Source: CAZABP01 sp964483245 (lineage in GTDB: Bacteria; Planctomycetota; UBA1135; UBA2386). From it: DNA of 64,000 nt. Numbering within the stretch: the stretch's first letter is position 1; the number at the start of each line of letters is the position of its first letter. Under the pieces are notes generated by a model that saw nothing but the letters and a program-made list of their open reading frames with translations, was not told the origin of the DNA and did no database searches. The translations under genes and the position numbers were made by a program. The stretch lies in NCBI GenBank assembly GCA_964483245.1, contig CAZABP010000005.1, forward strand, positions 112,825 through 176,824, written 5' to 3'. Positions 24,721-33,001 of this stretch are shown here, one piece after another.

Positions 24721-26025
24721 ATGCGGCGCCTCGTTTCCGGCCGACTCCTGGAGAACTGGCGACGCAACTACCTCGCCGTCTGGCCGAGCCTGTTCGTCGT
24801 CTCGCTCGGGCTGATGGCCGTGATCCCGACGCTGCCGCTGTATGTGGAGCAGCAGTTCGGGATCCAGGATCCGCATGAAGTGCGGGTTTGGGCCGGCGTC
24901 GCATTCGCGGCCGGGCCGCTGGCATCGGCGTTCGCGGGGCCGTTCTGGGGTGCGCTCGGGGATCGCGTCGGCCGCAAGGTCATGGTCGTCCGCTCGCTGC
25001 TGGCGATCGCGATCGCGACCGCGTTGGCACCGCTGGCACGGGATCCGCTGCTGCTGACGGCGCTGCGGTTCGTGCAGGGGATGTTCGCCGGCTACGTCGC
25101 GCCGGCGATGGCGCTGGTCTCGGCGTCGACGCCGCGCGAGCGGCAGGGGCGGACGTTGGCCGGGCTGCAGGTCGCGTTGGCGCTCGGGCTGCTGGTCGGC
25201 CCGGTCGTCGGCGCCGAGGTCGCGGCCGTATTGGGGCGCGGGGCCGTGTTCTGGGTCACCAGCGCGCTGGCCCTGGTCGCCGTCGTCCCGGTCGTCGTGT
25301 TCGCGCGTGAGGATCGTTCGCAGCTGACCGGCCGCGAGGAGGGCCGGAGCTGGGCCGCAACGTTCCGGCGGGACTTCGGCGAGCTGTTCGGGCAGCGGTT
25401 GCTGCTGGCGCTGCTCGGTTGCGTGCTGTTGCTGCGGCTGGGACTGCACATGGTCGAGCCGTTCCTGGCGTTGTGGACGCGGGAGCTCGGCCCGCTGCCG
25501 TTCCTGGCGGCGCGCAGCGAAGACCTCGAGCACGCCCTCGACCGCACGACCGCCGCGGCGTTCACGATCCTGGCGCTCGCGCAGTTCCTCGTGACGCCGA
25601 TCTGGGGGCGGTTCGCCGACCGCTACGGACCGCTGCGCTGCCTCGCGGTCGCCGCGTTCGCGCTCGGGGTGCTGCTGCTGGCGACGTCGTTCGTGACCAC
25701 GATCGAAGGCTTCCTCGCGCTGCGCGTGCCGGCCGCGCTGTTCATGGCCAGCACGATGACGCTCGCCTATGCGGCGGTCGGGCGGCGCGTGCCGGAACGC
25801 CGGCGCGCGCTCGCGTTCGCCGTCGTGCAGAGCTGCATCCAGCTCGGGCTCGCCTGCGGGCCGATGTTCGGCGCGCTGGTCGCGACCGGCGACAGCGTGC
25901 GGCCGTTGTTCCGCGTTGGCGCCGCCGCTGCCGTGCTGGCCGGCCTCGGCATGTTGCTCGTCCGGCGCCGGTCGCGTCCGGCGGTCGTCGTCCCGGCCGA
26001 GCCGCGCGTCGCGGAACCGCCGTGA
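24721..26025 (+). CDS. MFS transporter
   Basis: A 434-aa major facilitator with about 12 hydrophobic helices. Motif A appears as GDRVGRK (80-86) in loop 2-3 and again as GRFADRYGP in the second half. RFVQGMFAGYVAPAMALVSASTP and LAGLQVALALGLLVGPVVGAE give the drug:H+ antiporter type motif C-like region (DHA1, TetA/Bcr-like). The substrate is unknown. The upstream glycosidase-like gene is divergent, so sugar-oligomer export or import is conceivable but unproven. No SD is visible before the ATG. Confidence 0.92.
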   Translation: MRRLVSGRLLENWRRNYLAVWPSLFVVSLGLMAVIPTLPLYVEQQFGIQDPHEVRVWAGVAFAAGPLASAFAGPFWGALGDRVGRKVMVVRSLLAIAIATALAPLARDPLLLTALRFVQGMFAGYVAPAMALVSASTPRERQGRTLAGLQVALALGLLVGPVVGAEVAAVLGRGAVFWVTSALALVAVVPVVVFAREDRSQLTGREEGRSWAATFRRDFGELFGQRLLLALLGCVLLLRLGLHMVEPFLALWTRELGPLPFLAARSEDLEHALDRTTAAAFTILALAQFLVTPIWGRFADRYGPLRCLAVAAFALGVLLLATSFVTTIEGFLALRVPAALFMASTMTLAYAAVGRRVPERRRALAFAVVQSCIQLGLACGPMFGALVATGDSVRPLFRVGAAAAVLAGLGMLLVRRRSRPAVVVPAEPRVAEPP

Positions 26026-26034
26026 CGCGGCACC

Positions 26035-26583
26035 GTGGCGCCGCTCTGCGCGGCCTGCTACGGAACCTGCGTGCTCTGGGTGTGGATCGCCGCCGCTCTC
26101 GTCCTGCTGATCGCCGTGCCGATCGCGATCGGCGCCGCCCTGCCACGCGAGCACGTCGCCAGCGTCGTGCAGGTGCACGGCGCCGAGCCGGTCGCCGTCT
26201 GGCAGGCGCTGACCGACTACGAACGGATGCCGCAGTGGCGACCCGGCCTGCGCCGCGTCGAGCTGCTGCAGACGCCGGACGGCAGGCGGCGCGTCCGTGA
26301 GCACTCGAAGTTCGGACCGCTGACCTACGACGTCGAGCTCGAAGAGCCGCCGCGCCGTCTCGTCGGGCGCATCGTCGACGAGGGGCAGGGCTTCGGCGGT
26401 ACCTGGACCTACGAACTGGCGCCGGTCCCTGGCGGCACCGAGCTGCGGATCACCGAACGCGGCGAGATCCACCGCCCGCTGTTCCGATTCCTGGCGCGGT
26501 TCGTGTTCGGCCACGAGGCGACGATCCGGGCGTTTCAGCAGGCGCTCGCGCGCAGGCTGACGCCGCCGCCGCCGGCGCAGTAG
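26035..26583 (+). CDS. SRPBCC (START-like) family membrane protein
   Basis: A protein of about 182 aa with an N-terminal membrane helix (LWVWIAAALVLLIAVPIAIGAAL) followed by a polyketide cyclase/START-like fold: EHVASVVQVHGAEPVAVWQALTDYERMPQWRPGLRRVELL, then VELEEPPRRLVGRIVD, GTWTYELAPVPGGTELRITERGEI and a C-terminal helix. The fold binds hydrophobic ligands; the ligand is unknown. GTG at 26035 or the internal GTG at 26071 (just before the hydrophobic segment) could be the start. The second gives a more natural N-terminus. It is 9 bp downstream of the MFS gene, likely in one operon. Confidence 0.82.
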   Translation: MAPLCAACYGTCVLWVWIAAALVLLIAVPIAIGAALPREHVASVVQVHGAEPVAVWQALTDYERMPQWRPGLRRVELLQTPDGRRRVREHSKFGPLTYDVELEEPPRRLVGRIVDEGQGFGGTWTYELAPVPGGTELRITERGEIHRPLFRFLARFVFGHEATIRAFQQALARRLTPPPPAQ

Positions 26584-26596
26584 CGTCCGCGTCGCA

Positions 26597-27328
26597 ATGT
26601 GCCTGTTGATCGTGCTCCGTGGCGTCGATCCCCGCTACCCGCTCGTCGTCGCCAGCAACCGCGACGAACAGCGCACGCGCTACGCCACACCGCCGACCCT
26701 CTACACGCAAGGTCACCGCCTGCAGCTCGCGCCGCGCGATGCGCGCGCCGGCGGCACCTGGCTCGCCGTCGACGCGCGCGGCCACGTCGCCGGCCTCACC
26801 AACATCACCACCCTCCCGCGCCGCACCACGCACACCTCGCGCGGCCTCCTCCCGCACCTGGCGCTCGATGCCCCCGATCTCGAGCAGGCCGCCACCGCCG
26901 TCGAAGCGCGCGTCCGCCGCGAGCCATTCAACCCATTCCAGCTCGTGCTCGCGTCACCCGACCGCACGCTCGTGCTGCGCCACGACGGCGAACACACCAC
27001 GCGTCTCGACGCAGCCGCCACCCTCGTCGTCAGCAACGAGCACGCACCCGACGAGCTGACCCTCCCCGACCTGCCGCAAGCCCTCGCCACGGCTCCCGAC
27101 GCCCCCACACTGCTCGATCACCTCGCACCCTTGCTGCTCGACCGCGGCGAGCGCAGCGGCCACCGCATCCTCAAGCACGGCGACGACTACGGCACCGTCT
27201 CCAGCTCCCTGCTCGCCATCCCGCGCGACGATCCCACCCGCCTGATCTGGCGCTTCGCCGCCGGTCCCCCGGACGAGGCGCCCTATCGCAACTATGGGAA
27301 TCTCGGGCGGCGCCTGGTGGGGGACTGA
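26597..27328 (+). CDS. NRDE family protein (TANGO2-like)
   Basis: A 243-aa protein of the NRDE/TANGO2 family. The start MCLLIVLRG, with Cys2 exposed after Met removal, and NRDE at 21-24 (ASNRDEQ) are the family hallmarks. GGTWLAVDARGHVAGLTNI and the C-terminal YGTVSSSLLAI are also conserved. The family resembles Ntn-hydrolases, and in eukaryotes TANGO2 is linked to haem and lipid metabolism; the bacterial role is unclear. Codons here favour C over G on the plus strand, unlike the preceding genes, as in other zones bordering hexamer tracts. TAGCGT 10 nt upstream could serve as a -10. Confidence 0.92.
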   Translation: MCLLIVLRGVDPRYPLVVASNRDEQRTRYATPPTLYTQGHRLQLAPRDARAGGTWLAVDARGHVAGLTNITTLPRRTTHTSRGLLPHLALDAPDLEQAATAVEARVRREPFNPFQLVLASPDRTLVLRHDGEHTTRLDAAATLVVSNEHAPDELTLPDLPQALATAPDAPTLLDHLAPLLLDRGERSGHRILKHGDDYGTVSSSLLAIPRDDPTRLIWRFAAGPPDEAPYRNYGNLGRRLVGD

Positions 27329-27509
27329 ACGCACCCGGCGCGGCCCGGAATGGAAGCGGGCCGGCCCGCTCACGAAGTCCGCGTCGAAACGCTGCTTCAA
27401 TTACAGGAGCGAAGACCGACCCGCGGCGGACTCTACCGCGACCCCCGCGTCGCTCGCCACCCGCGCTTTGCCTAGGCCGCTGCGTAGGTGTCTCCCGAGA
27501 AACGGGCAG

Positions 27510-27562
27510 TTGGTGTCAGACTCCAACCCTCCTGAATTGGGAGGGTTGGAGTCTGACACCAA
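27510..27562. repeat. Long perfect palindrome with TCAGAC core
   Basis: Perfect 23-bp arms (27510-27532 and 27540-27562) are separated by the 7-nt loop TGAATTG. Each arm contains GGTGTCAGACTCC. The 22-bp loop-plus-right-arm unit starting TGAATTGGGAGGG at 27533 is repeated directly at 27568-27589. There is no T-run, so it is more likely a REP-type or mobile palindrome than a terminator. Confidence 0.85.
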
Positions 27563-27585
27563 CCGTCTGAATTGGGAGGGTTGGA

Positions 27586-27713
27586 GTCTCCTCAGAAACT
27601 GGTCATACGCCCCGTCGGCGAACGTCGCCGCCGCAGCGGCGCCAGATCCGCCGGTTTCGCGGCGTCGTGGTCGCCGCGTCGCGGCGGTGAGAGAACTGAC
27701 ACCCGGTGTACCG
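27586..27713. repeat. Dispersed 128-bp repeat, copy A
   Basis: Aligns without gaps to 40232-40359. I count two differences: one near the left end (C/T at 27593) and one near the right end (C/G at 27704). It begins GTCTCCTCAGAAACTGG and ends CTGACACCCGGTGTACCG. It contains several GC-rich inverted segments and an ACACCSGGTGT palindrome. GGTGTC-type sequences at both ends form short inverted termini. No transposase is nearby. Confidence 0.85.
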
Positions 27714-27745
27714 CCGTCGCGCGAACCGCACGCCCACAACCCCGC

Positions 27746-27846
27746 GCTCCCCCGTTCCCTTTCCCCTTCCCTTTCCTCGCCCAGCCCCAGCCCGAGCCCC
27801 AGCCCAGGCCCGTTCCGTTCCCGTTTCCCCCTGCCCCTGCCCTAAC
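27746..27846. repeat. C-rich degenerate CCCNNN tract
   Basis: A hexamer-like pyrimidine-rich array (CCCGTT, CCCTTT, CCCAGC, CCCGAG and similar) on the plus strand, ending at the stop of the downstream minus-strand TPR gene. Similar arrays occur at 36446-36575 and 40365-40450, and a G-strand version inside pnp. Confidence 0.65.
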
Positions 27847-29464
27847 CCTTCATCTTTCCCAGGTTCCCCCGCGCATCTTGCATCGCCTGACGCGCCCGCG
27901 CGACCCGGTCCCCTTCCCCCCCTTCCCGCAACACCTGCTCCGCATTGCGGATCGCCCGCTCGTACATCTCCTTCGCGCGCGCGAGGTTCTCTTCACTCGC
28001 GAGGTGGTACTGCAGGATCACCGCCGCGTCGTTCAACAACTGCGGATCCTCCGGCTCGAGTTCGAGCGCGTGCTCGTAACCGACCAGGCTGTCCTCGTAC
28101 TTCGCGGTCTCACGGCACAGGAACGCATAGTTGTTCCACGTCACCGCGGTCTGCCGCACCCAGGCGAGCACGTGGTTCAGATCGCGGCTCTGCGCCATCC
28201 GGCCGGCCTTGAAGCACCGCGCGGCCAGGAACTCGAGGATGTTGACCGCGGTGTCGCGCGCATCGGAGTCGAGCTGGCGCAGCAGATCGGCGAACGGGCG
28301 CGCGGCCCGCGTCGCGAACTGCACGCCCTGCTGCTCGGCCAGCTCGTGGTCGCCATCCCAGTACGCGGCGAGCATTGCGTAGTAGTGCGCGTTGGTGAAC
28401 TCCGGGTTCGCGGCGACGGTGGCGGCAAAGCGGCGTTTCGCCGTGCTCCACTGCTTGGCGTCGAACTGCGCCAGCGCGGCGTAGAACTCGACCAGCGCGA
28501 CCTGGGCGGCATCGGTACCGCGCCCGCGCAGCGCGCGCGCAGCCTCGTCGTACAGCGCGAGCCGCCGCTCCGGTTTCGTGTTCGTGCGCACCCAGTCGTG
28601 GTTGACCTGCGCGCGCGGATCCTGCCCGAGCGCACGCCCGTAGTACTCGAGCGCCGGCTCGAGCTCGCCATTCCAGGCCTTCAGATCTCCGAGCTTGACC
28701 AGCGCGAACGTCCGCGACGGGTCGATCGTGACGGCGCGCTGCAGCTCCTTCTGCGCGCGGTCGCGCGCATCGGCGGCGCGGGCGATCAGGTCGGCCTGCG
28801 CGCGCCCCTTCGGCTGCTCCTCCTGCAGCTGGCGGCGCAGCTGCACGAACTCGCTGAATGCGATCTGCCCGAGCAGGATCGGTCCGCCGGGATGCATCGG
28901 GAACCGCTCCGCCGCTTCGCGGGCGTGGATCTCGGCACGCGCGGTCTCCTCCAGCTCGAGCAGCGCCTGCGCAGCGATCAGCCGCGCATCCTGGTGGCCG
29001 GGATGCTTGTCGAGGATCGCTTCGGCGGTCCGCGCGGCATCCTGCAGCGCGAAGACCCAGTTCTGGTCGTAGACCCCATCGGCCGCGAGCCGACCGGCCT
29101 TCAGGCTGTAGGTCCGCGCGATCAGCGCCGGGATCTCGAGCACGTCGGGGAACCGGCCGCGCACGCCATCCAGCAGATCGAGGCAATCGTTGAAGCGCCC
29201 GACGCGTCCCAGGCAGTCCCCCGCCCGCACGTACCAATCCGGCACGTGCGGCTCGGCGCGGACCAGCTCGAGCCAGAGCTCGGCGGCCGCGGCGAAGTCG
29301 CCCCGTCGCTCGGCGGCGGTTGCGCGCTCGCGCAGCGACGGCTCGGCGACCGCCGGCGCAGGTTGCGCAGGCGGCTGTTCCCCCTGCGCGAGCGCCGGCA
29401 GCGCGAGTGCCGGCAGCAGCGCCAGCAGCCCCAGCAGCGCCAACAGGTTGGTGGGCCGGCGCAT
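27842..29464 (-). CDS. TPR-repeat protein with signal peptide
   Basis: A 540-aa exported or membrane-attached TPR protein. The N-terminus MRRPTNLLALLGLLALLPALALPALAQ is a signal peptide, and a Pro/Ala linker follows. Helical pairs with the TPR consensus recur (AERRGDFAAAAELWLELVRAEP, AWNGELEPALEYYGRALGQDP, YEDSLVGYEHALELEPEDPQLLNDAAVIL). It ends in a charged helix. Its ATG overlaps the stop of the larger TPR lipoprotein gene (ATGA), so both are made together and may form one scaffold in the envelope. No enzymatic domain is seen. Confidence 0.88.
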   Translation of the reverse strand: MRRPTNLLALLGLLALLPALALPALAQGEQPPAQPAPAVAEPSLRERATAAERRGDFAAAAELWLELVRAEPHVPDWYVRAGDCLGRVGRFNDCLDLLDGVRGRFPDVLEIPALIARTYSLKAGRLAADGVYDQNWVFALQDAARTAEAILDKHPGHQDARLIAAQALLELEETARAEIHAREAAERFPMHPGGPILLGQIAFSEFVQLRRQLQEEQPKGRAQADLIARAADARDRAQKELQRAVTIDPSRTFALVKLGDLKAWNGELEPALEYYGRALGQDPRAQVNHDWVRTNTKPERRLALYDEAARALRGRGTDAAQVALVEFYAALAQFDAKQWSTAKRRFAATVAANPEFTNAHYYAMLAAYWDGDHELAEQQGVQFATRAARPFADLLRQLDSDARDTAVNILEFLAARCFKAGRMAQSRDLNHVLAWVRQTAVTWNNYAFLCRETAKYEDSLVGYEHALELEPEDPQLLNDAAVILQYHLASEENLARAKEMYERAIRNAEQVLREGGEGDRVARARQAMQDARGNLGKMKG

Positions 29465-32400
29465 CAGCCCCCCTTCTCGAGGCGTTCGAGCTGGCGCAGC
29501 AGCGCAGTGCTCGCGCGCTGCGCCTTGGGGTGGTACTCGAGGCTCTTCTCCAGCTCCGCGCGCGCGGCCGGGTAGTCCTTGCGGTGCGTCATCAGGAAGT
29601 AGCCGAGGTTCTGATGGCAGTCGCCGACCGATTCTTCCAGATCGCGTAGCGCCTGCGCCTCCTCCGGCGGCGCCTCGTCGAGCCGCCGCTGTCCATCGGC
29701 CATCGCCTCGCGCAGCCATGCCTCCGCCTGCTCGAGGTCGCGGTGCAGGTGATAGATCAACAGCAGCGCGCGGTCGTTGACCAACCGGATGCTGTCCGGC
29801 TCGAGCTGCGACGCGCGCGTGTAGGCGTCGTAGCTGATCTCGTAGAGCTGCCGCGCCGCCGCGGCGTCTCCGCTGCGCTCGACGGCGATGCCGTGGTCCC
29901 GCGCCATCAGCCCGAGGTTGTTCAGGAAGTCGCTGTCGGCCGGCATCGCGGCGACGATCTGCTGCAGCAGCGCGACCGCCTCGCCGAGCGCCGGCTTCTG
30001 GTACAGCTTGTCGACCAACAGCTGCAGGCCGCCCTTGATCGTCTGCCCGGTCCCGAGGTCGGTCGTTGCCTGTGCCGGCGCGAGCTTCGCCGCCGCGAGC
30101 AACGCCTCGCGCGCCGGCTCGAGCTGTCCGGCGGCGAGCTGCAGGATCCCCTTCGCGCCGAGTGCGAGCGCCTTCCACTCCGTGCTGGAGCCGGCATAGC
30201 TCGGCTCCTTCGCCATCGCCGCTTCGAACCCTTCGACGGCACGGTCGAGCGTCGCCAGCGCCTCGCGCGGCTCGGCCGGATTCGCGCTCCAGCGATCCAG
30301 CGCGAGGTTGAACCGCGCCCGGCCGAGGAACCACTGCCCCAGCGCATCCTCGCGCGCGGCCAGCAGCTCGACCGCCTTCTGTGCGCGCGAGCCGGTGCCG
30401 AGCTCGACGAGCTGCCCGACCAGGTCCGCGCGGCCCGGCTCCCGCTCGAGTGCGCGCACGACGATCTCGAACGCCTGGTCCGGCGCCCCGGCCCATTGCT
30501 CGAGCGCGACCCAGGTCGAACGCAGCTCGTCGTCGAGTGCCGCGTTCGCTTCGAGCTCGCGGAACGAGCTGCGCGCCTCGCGCAGCAGATCCTCGTCCTG
30601 TTCGTCGCTGCCCTTCTTCTGGATGAACAGCCGCGCGCCGGCATTCGCGCGCAGCGCGTGCGCAGCCAGCACGATCTCGCGATCGCCGGCGCCGAGCGAG
30701 CGCAGGTGCGACAGCAGTTCGTTCGCGGTGCGGTGCGCGGCCGCGACTTCGCCGGCCAGCAGCTGCGCCTGCGCCAGCTTGCGCCGCGGCTCCGGGGGAT
30801 CGGAGTCGAGCTCGACCGCGCGGCGCAGGTTCGCCACCGCGTCGGTGACGAGGCCTTCGATCTGCGACGCGGAGCCGTTCTGGCCCATCGCCTGGCGCGC
30901 GTACTCCAGACAGTAGGTGCCGACCAGCAGGTGCCATGGCGCGTAGCCGCGCAGTTCCTTGGCCGCGGCATCGAGCTCGACCAGCGCGCCGTCGAAGTCG
31001 CCGCTCGCGGCCTTCGCACGCGCCGGCTCTGCGACCTTGGCGAACGCGGCCGCCTTCGCCGCGTCCTGCGGCGCGGCCTCCGCCTGCGGTGGCGCACCCT
31101 GCGTCTGCAGCAGCTTCGCGGCTTCGCGGCGCTGGTACGGGTAGTACCGCACCGCCTGCTGCAGGTGGTTCTCGTACTCGCGGAACGGCTTCCCTTGCGC
31201 GCGCGCCATCACCGCGAGGTTCTGCCAGGCGTCGCCGACCGCTTCTTCGAGGAAGTTGCGCTCCTCGGCCGGCGCGTCGGCGCTCAACGCGTCCAGCATC
31301 GGCTGGCCCAGCTCGATCGCGCGCTCGAACAGCGCCTGCGCGCGGTCGTAGTCGCGGTGCAGGTGGTAGATCAGCATCAGGCCGCAGTCGTTGACGATCC
31401 GCGGATCGTCGGGGGAGTACTGCACCGCCTTCTCGTAGTGCTGGTAGCTCTTCTCGTACAGCGCCATCGCCTGCTCGAGCAGCTGCTTGCGCTGCGCTTC
31501 CGCGGTGCCTTCGGCACGCGCCTGCTGCTCGACCAGGTTGCCGAGGTCGCGCGCGCTGAGCCCGGCGTTGTTGTAGATCGAGCCGAACTGGTCGGGATGC
31601 CGCGCGAGGATCCACTCGTAGTGCGCCAGGCTGTCGCGCAGCGCACGCTCCCGCTCCGCGCGCTCGGTGAGGCGGCGACCGATCAGGTCGAGCCCCGCCA
31701 GGTAGTGCCCGCCGAACGAATCGACTACGGCCGGCATGCCGGACGCGTCGTACCGCGCACAGGCCGCGTCCTGCTCGCAGGCCGCCACGTACGACTGTTT
31801 CGCAGCTTCGAGGTCGCCGCTCTCGAGCTGGCAACGTGCGATCGACAGCGTTGCGATCGCGAGCCAGCGGTTCACGCCGGCCTGGTGCGCGGGAACCATC
31901 GCGCCGTAGCGCGCGAACTCGGCGTTGGCCTGGCCATAGGTCGCGATCGCCTCGGTGAACTGGCTCTCGCGCCGCTGCTGATCGGCGACCTCGACCAACG
32001 CGCGTCCCAGGTGCCAGTGCAGGATCGGCGGCGCACCGTCCCGCATCATGCGCCGGTAGGCCGCCGCGCCCTCGGCCATCCGGCCATGCTGGCGGTGCAG
32101 GTCGAGGAACGCGTCGTGGACAGCGCCGTCCTGCGGGGCGGCTTCGATCCCGCGTTGCAGCTCGGTCAGCGCTTCGTTCGGCCGATTGAGCCATTGGTAG
32201 ACGCGCGCCGCGCGGACGGCGGCGGCGCCCGCGGCGCCCTGCCGCGCATAGGCCAGCCGGCCGAGCACGGCATTGGCGAGCTCGATCGTCGCCGGCTCCG
32301 GGTCGCGCTGCTCCTCCACCTCGGCGTTGCGCGCATCCACGAACAGCTGCATCTCGTTGTCGGCCGCCAGCAGGACCGCGTCGGCGATCCGCGCAGGGGT

Positions 32401-32820
32401 CGCCCCGCCGTCGCGCAGCAACCGGGCCGCCTCGACCGCGGCATCACGGCCGGCCGCGAACTCGCCGTTCATCAACAGCGCGCGCGCGAGCTGCTCGTGG
32501 ATCTGCGGGTCCGCCGGGCGCAGGTCCCGCGCCGCGCGCAGGTTGCGGATCGCGTCGCCCAGGAACGCCGCAGCCTGCGGGTTCTGCTCGTTGACGAGCT
32601 GCAAGTTGCCTTCGGCGGCCAGCTTGCGCGCTTCGACATCGTCGGCGTCCGCCTTCAGCAGCGCGTCGGTCAGGTTCAGCGCTTCATGCGGATCCCCGGC
32701 GTCGAGCAGCTGGCGTGCTCGTGCGAGCTTCGCCTCCCGCTCCGGATCCTGGTTCGCCGGCGCTCCGGCACATGCAGCGAACAGAGATAGAACGAAGAGC
32801 GCGGCGGACGTTCGGATCAT
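29464..32820 (-). CDS. Large TPR-repeat lipoprotein
   Basis: A 1,118-aa lipoprotein with the lipobox LFAAC at Cys17. Almost the whole chain is built of TPR-like helix pairs (ARQLLDAGDPHEALNLTDALLKADADDVEARKLAAEGNLQ, WLNRPNEALTELQRGIEAAPQDGAVHDAFLDLHRQHGRMAEGAAAYRRM). Two internal blocks look duplicated: NDCGLMLIYHLHRDYDRAQALFERAIELGQPMLDAL and NDRALLLIYHLHRDLEQAEAWLREAMADGQRRLDEA, each followed by an E-V/S-VGDxxQNL segment. This suggests the protein arose by duplication of a half-length ancestor. It probably sits in the periplasm or outer membrane as a scaffold. It is the first gene of the two-gene unit. Confidence 0.88.
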   Translation of the reverse strand: MIRTSAALFVLSLFAACAGAPANQDPEREAKLARARQLLDAGDPHEALNLTDALLKADADDVEARKLAAEGNLQLVNEQNPQAAAFLGDAIRNLRAARDLRPADPQIHEQLARALLMNGEFAAGRDAAVEAARLLRDGGATPARIADAVLLAADNEMQLFVDARNAEVEEQRDPEPATIELANAVLGRLAYARQGAAGAAAVRAARVYQWLNRPNEALTELQRGIEAAPQDGAVHDAFLDLHRQHGRMAEGAAAYRRMMRDGAPPILHWHLGRALVEVADQQRRESQFTEAIATYGQANAEFARYGAMVPAHQAGVNRWLAIATLSIARCQLESGDLEAAKQSYVAACEQDAACARYDASGMPAVVDSFGGHYLAGLDLIGRRLTERAERERALRDSLAHYEWILARHPDQFGSIYNNAGLSARDLGNLVEQQARAEGTAEAQRKQLLEQAMALYEKSYQHYEKAVQYSPDDPRIVNDCGLMLIYHLHRDYDRAQALFERAIELGQPMLDALSADAPAEERNFLEEAVGDAWQNLAVMARAQGKPFREYENHLQQAVRYYPYQRREAAKLLQTQGAPPQAEAAPQDAAKAAAFAKVAEPARAKAASGDFDGALVELDAAAKELRGYAPWHLLVGTYCLEYARQAMGQNGSASQIEGLVTDAVANLRRAVELDSDPPEPRRKLAQAQLLAGEVAAAHRTANELLSHLRSLGAGDREIVLAAHALRANAGARLFIQKKGSDEQDEDLLREARSSFRELEANAALDDELRSTWVALEQWAGAPDQAFEIVVRALEREPGRADLVGQLVELGTGSRAQKAVELLAAREDALGQWFLGRARFNLALDRWSANPAEPREALATLDRAVEGFEAAMAKEPSYAGSSTEWKALALGAKGILQLAAGQLEPAREALLAAAKLAPAQATTDLGTGQTIKGGLQLLVDKLYQKPALGEAVALLQQIVAAMPADSDFLNNLGLMARDHGIAVERSGDAAAARQLYEISYDAYTRASQLEPDSIRLVNDRALLLIYHLHRDLEQAEAWLREAMADGQRRLDEAPPEEAQALRDLEESVGDCHQNLGYFLMTHRKDYPAARAELEKSLEYHPKAQRASTALLRQLERLEKGG

Positions 32821-33001
32821 CAGCAGGTCATGACAAGCGGCCAGCCTGGCCCGTCGGGCCGGGCGTTCGGCGGCGACGCTGCGAGGGGGACCGGACGCGC
32901 GGATTCTGCGCCGCCGGCCCGGGGGACGGCAAGGGCCGGCTCAAGCGTCTGCCGCCGTGCCTCCGATAGCACCGCGAGCAGGCAGGACTCCGACCAGCAC
33001 C

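Larger units (their letters stand above)
27329..27841. other. Repeat-rich intergenic island
   Basis: A spacer of about 510 bp without a credible gene. In order it holds a GTGTCTCC-nnAGAAAC module (27486-27507), a 23-bp-arm palindrome, a partial third arm, dispersed-repeat copy A and a C-rich CCCNNN tract. Several short frames run through it, but they are created by the repeats. The flanking genes converge, so the island lies between two transcription ends. Confidence 0.75.

Noticed and set aside
22016..24814. Plus-strand open frame of about 930 codons opposite the glycosidase-like gene
   Set aside because: Same antisense pattern; no start signal, no motif.
27401..27739. Small protein-coding gene in the repeat island
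   Set aside because: The frame is produced by the palindrome and repeat copy A, and copy B generates a related frame in a noncoding spacer; no start signal or conserved fold.
29743..32790. Plus-strand open frame of about 1,000 codons opposite the large TPR lipoprotein
   Set aside because: Antisense shadow. The minus strand shows a lipobox and regular TPR helices; the plus frame shows no folded pattern.
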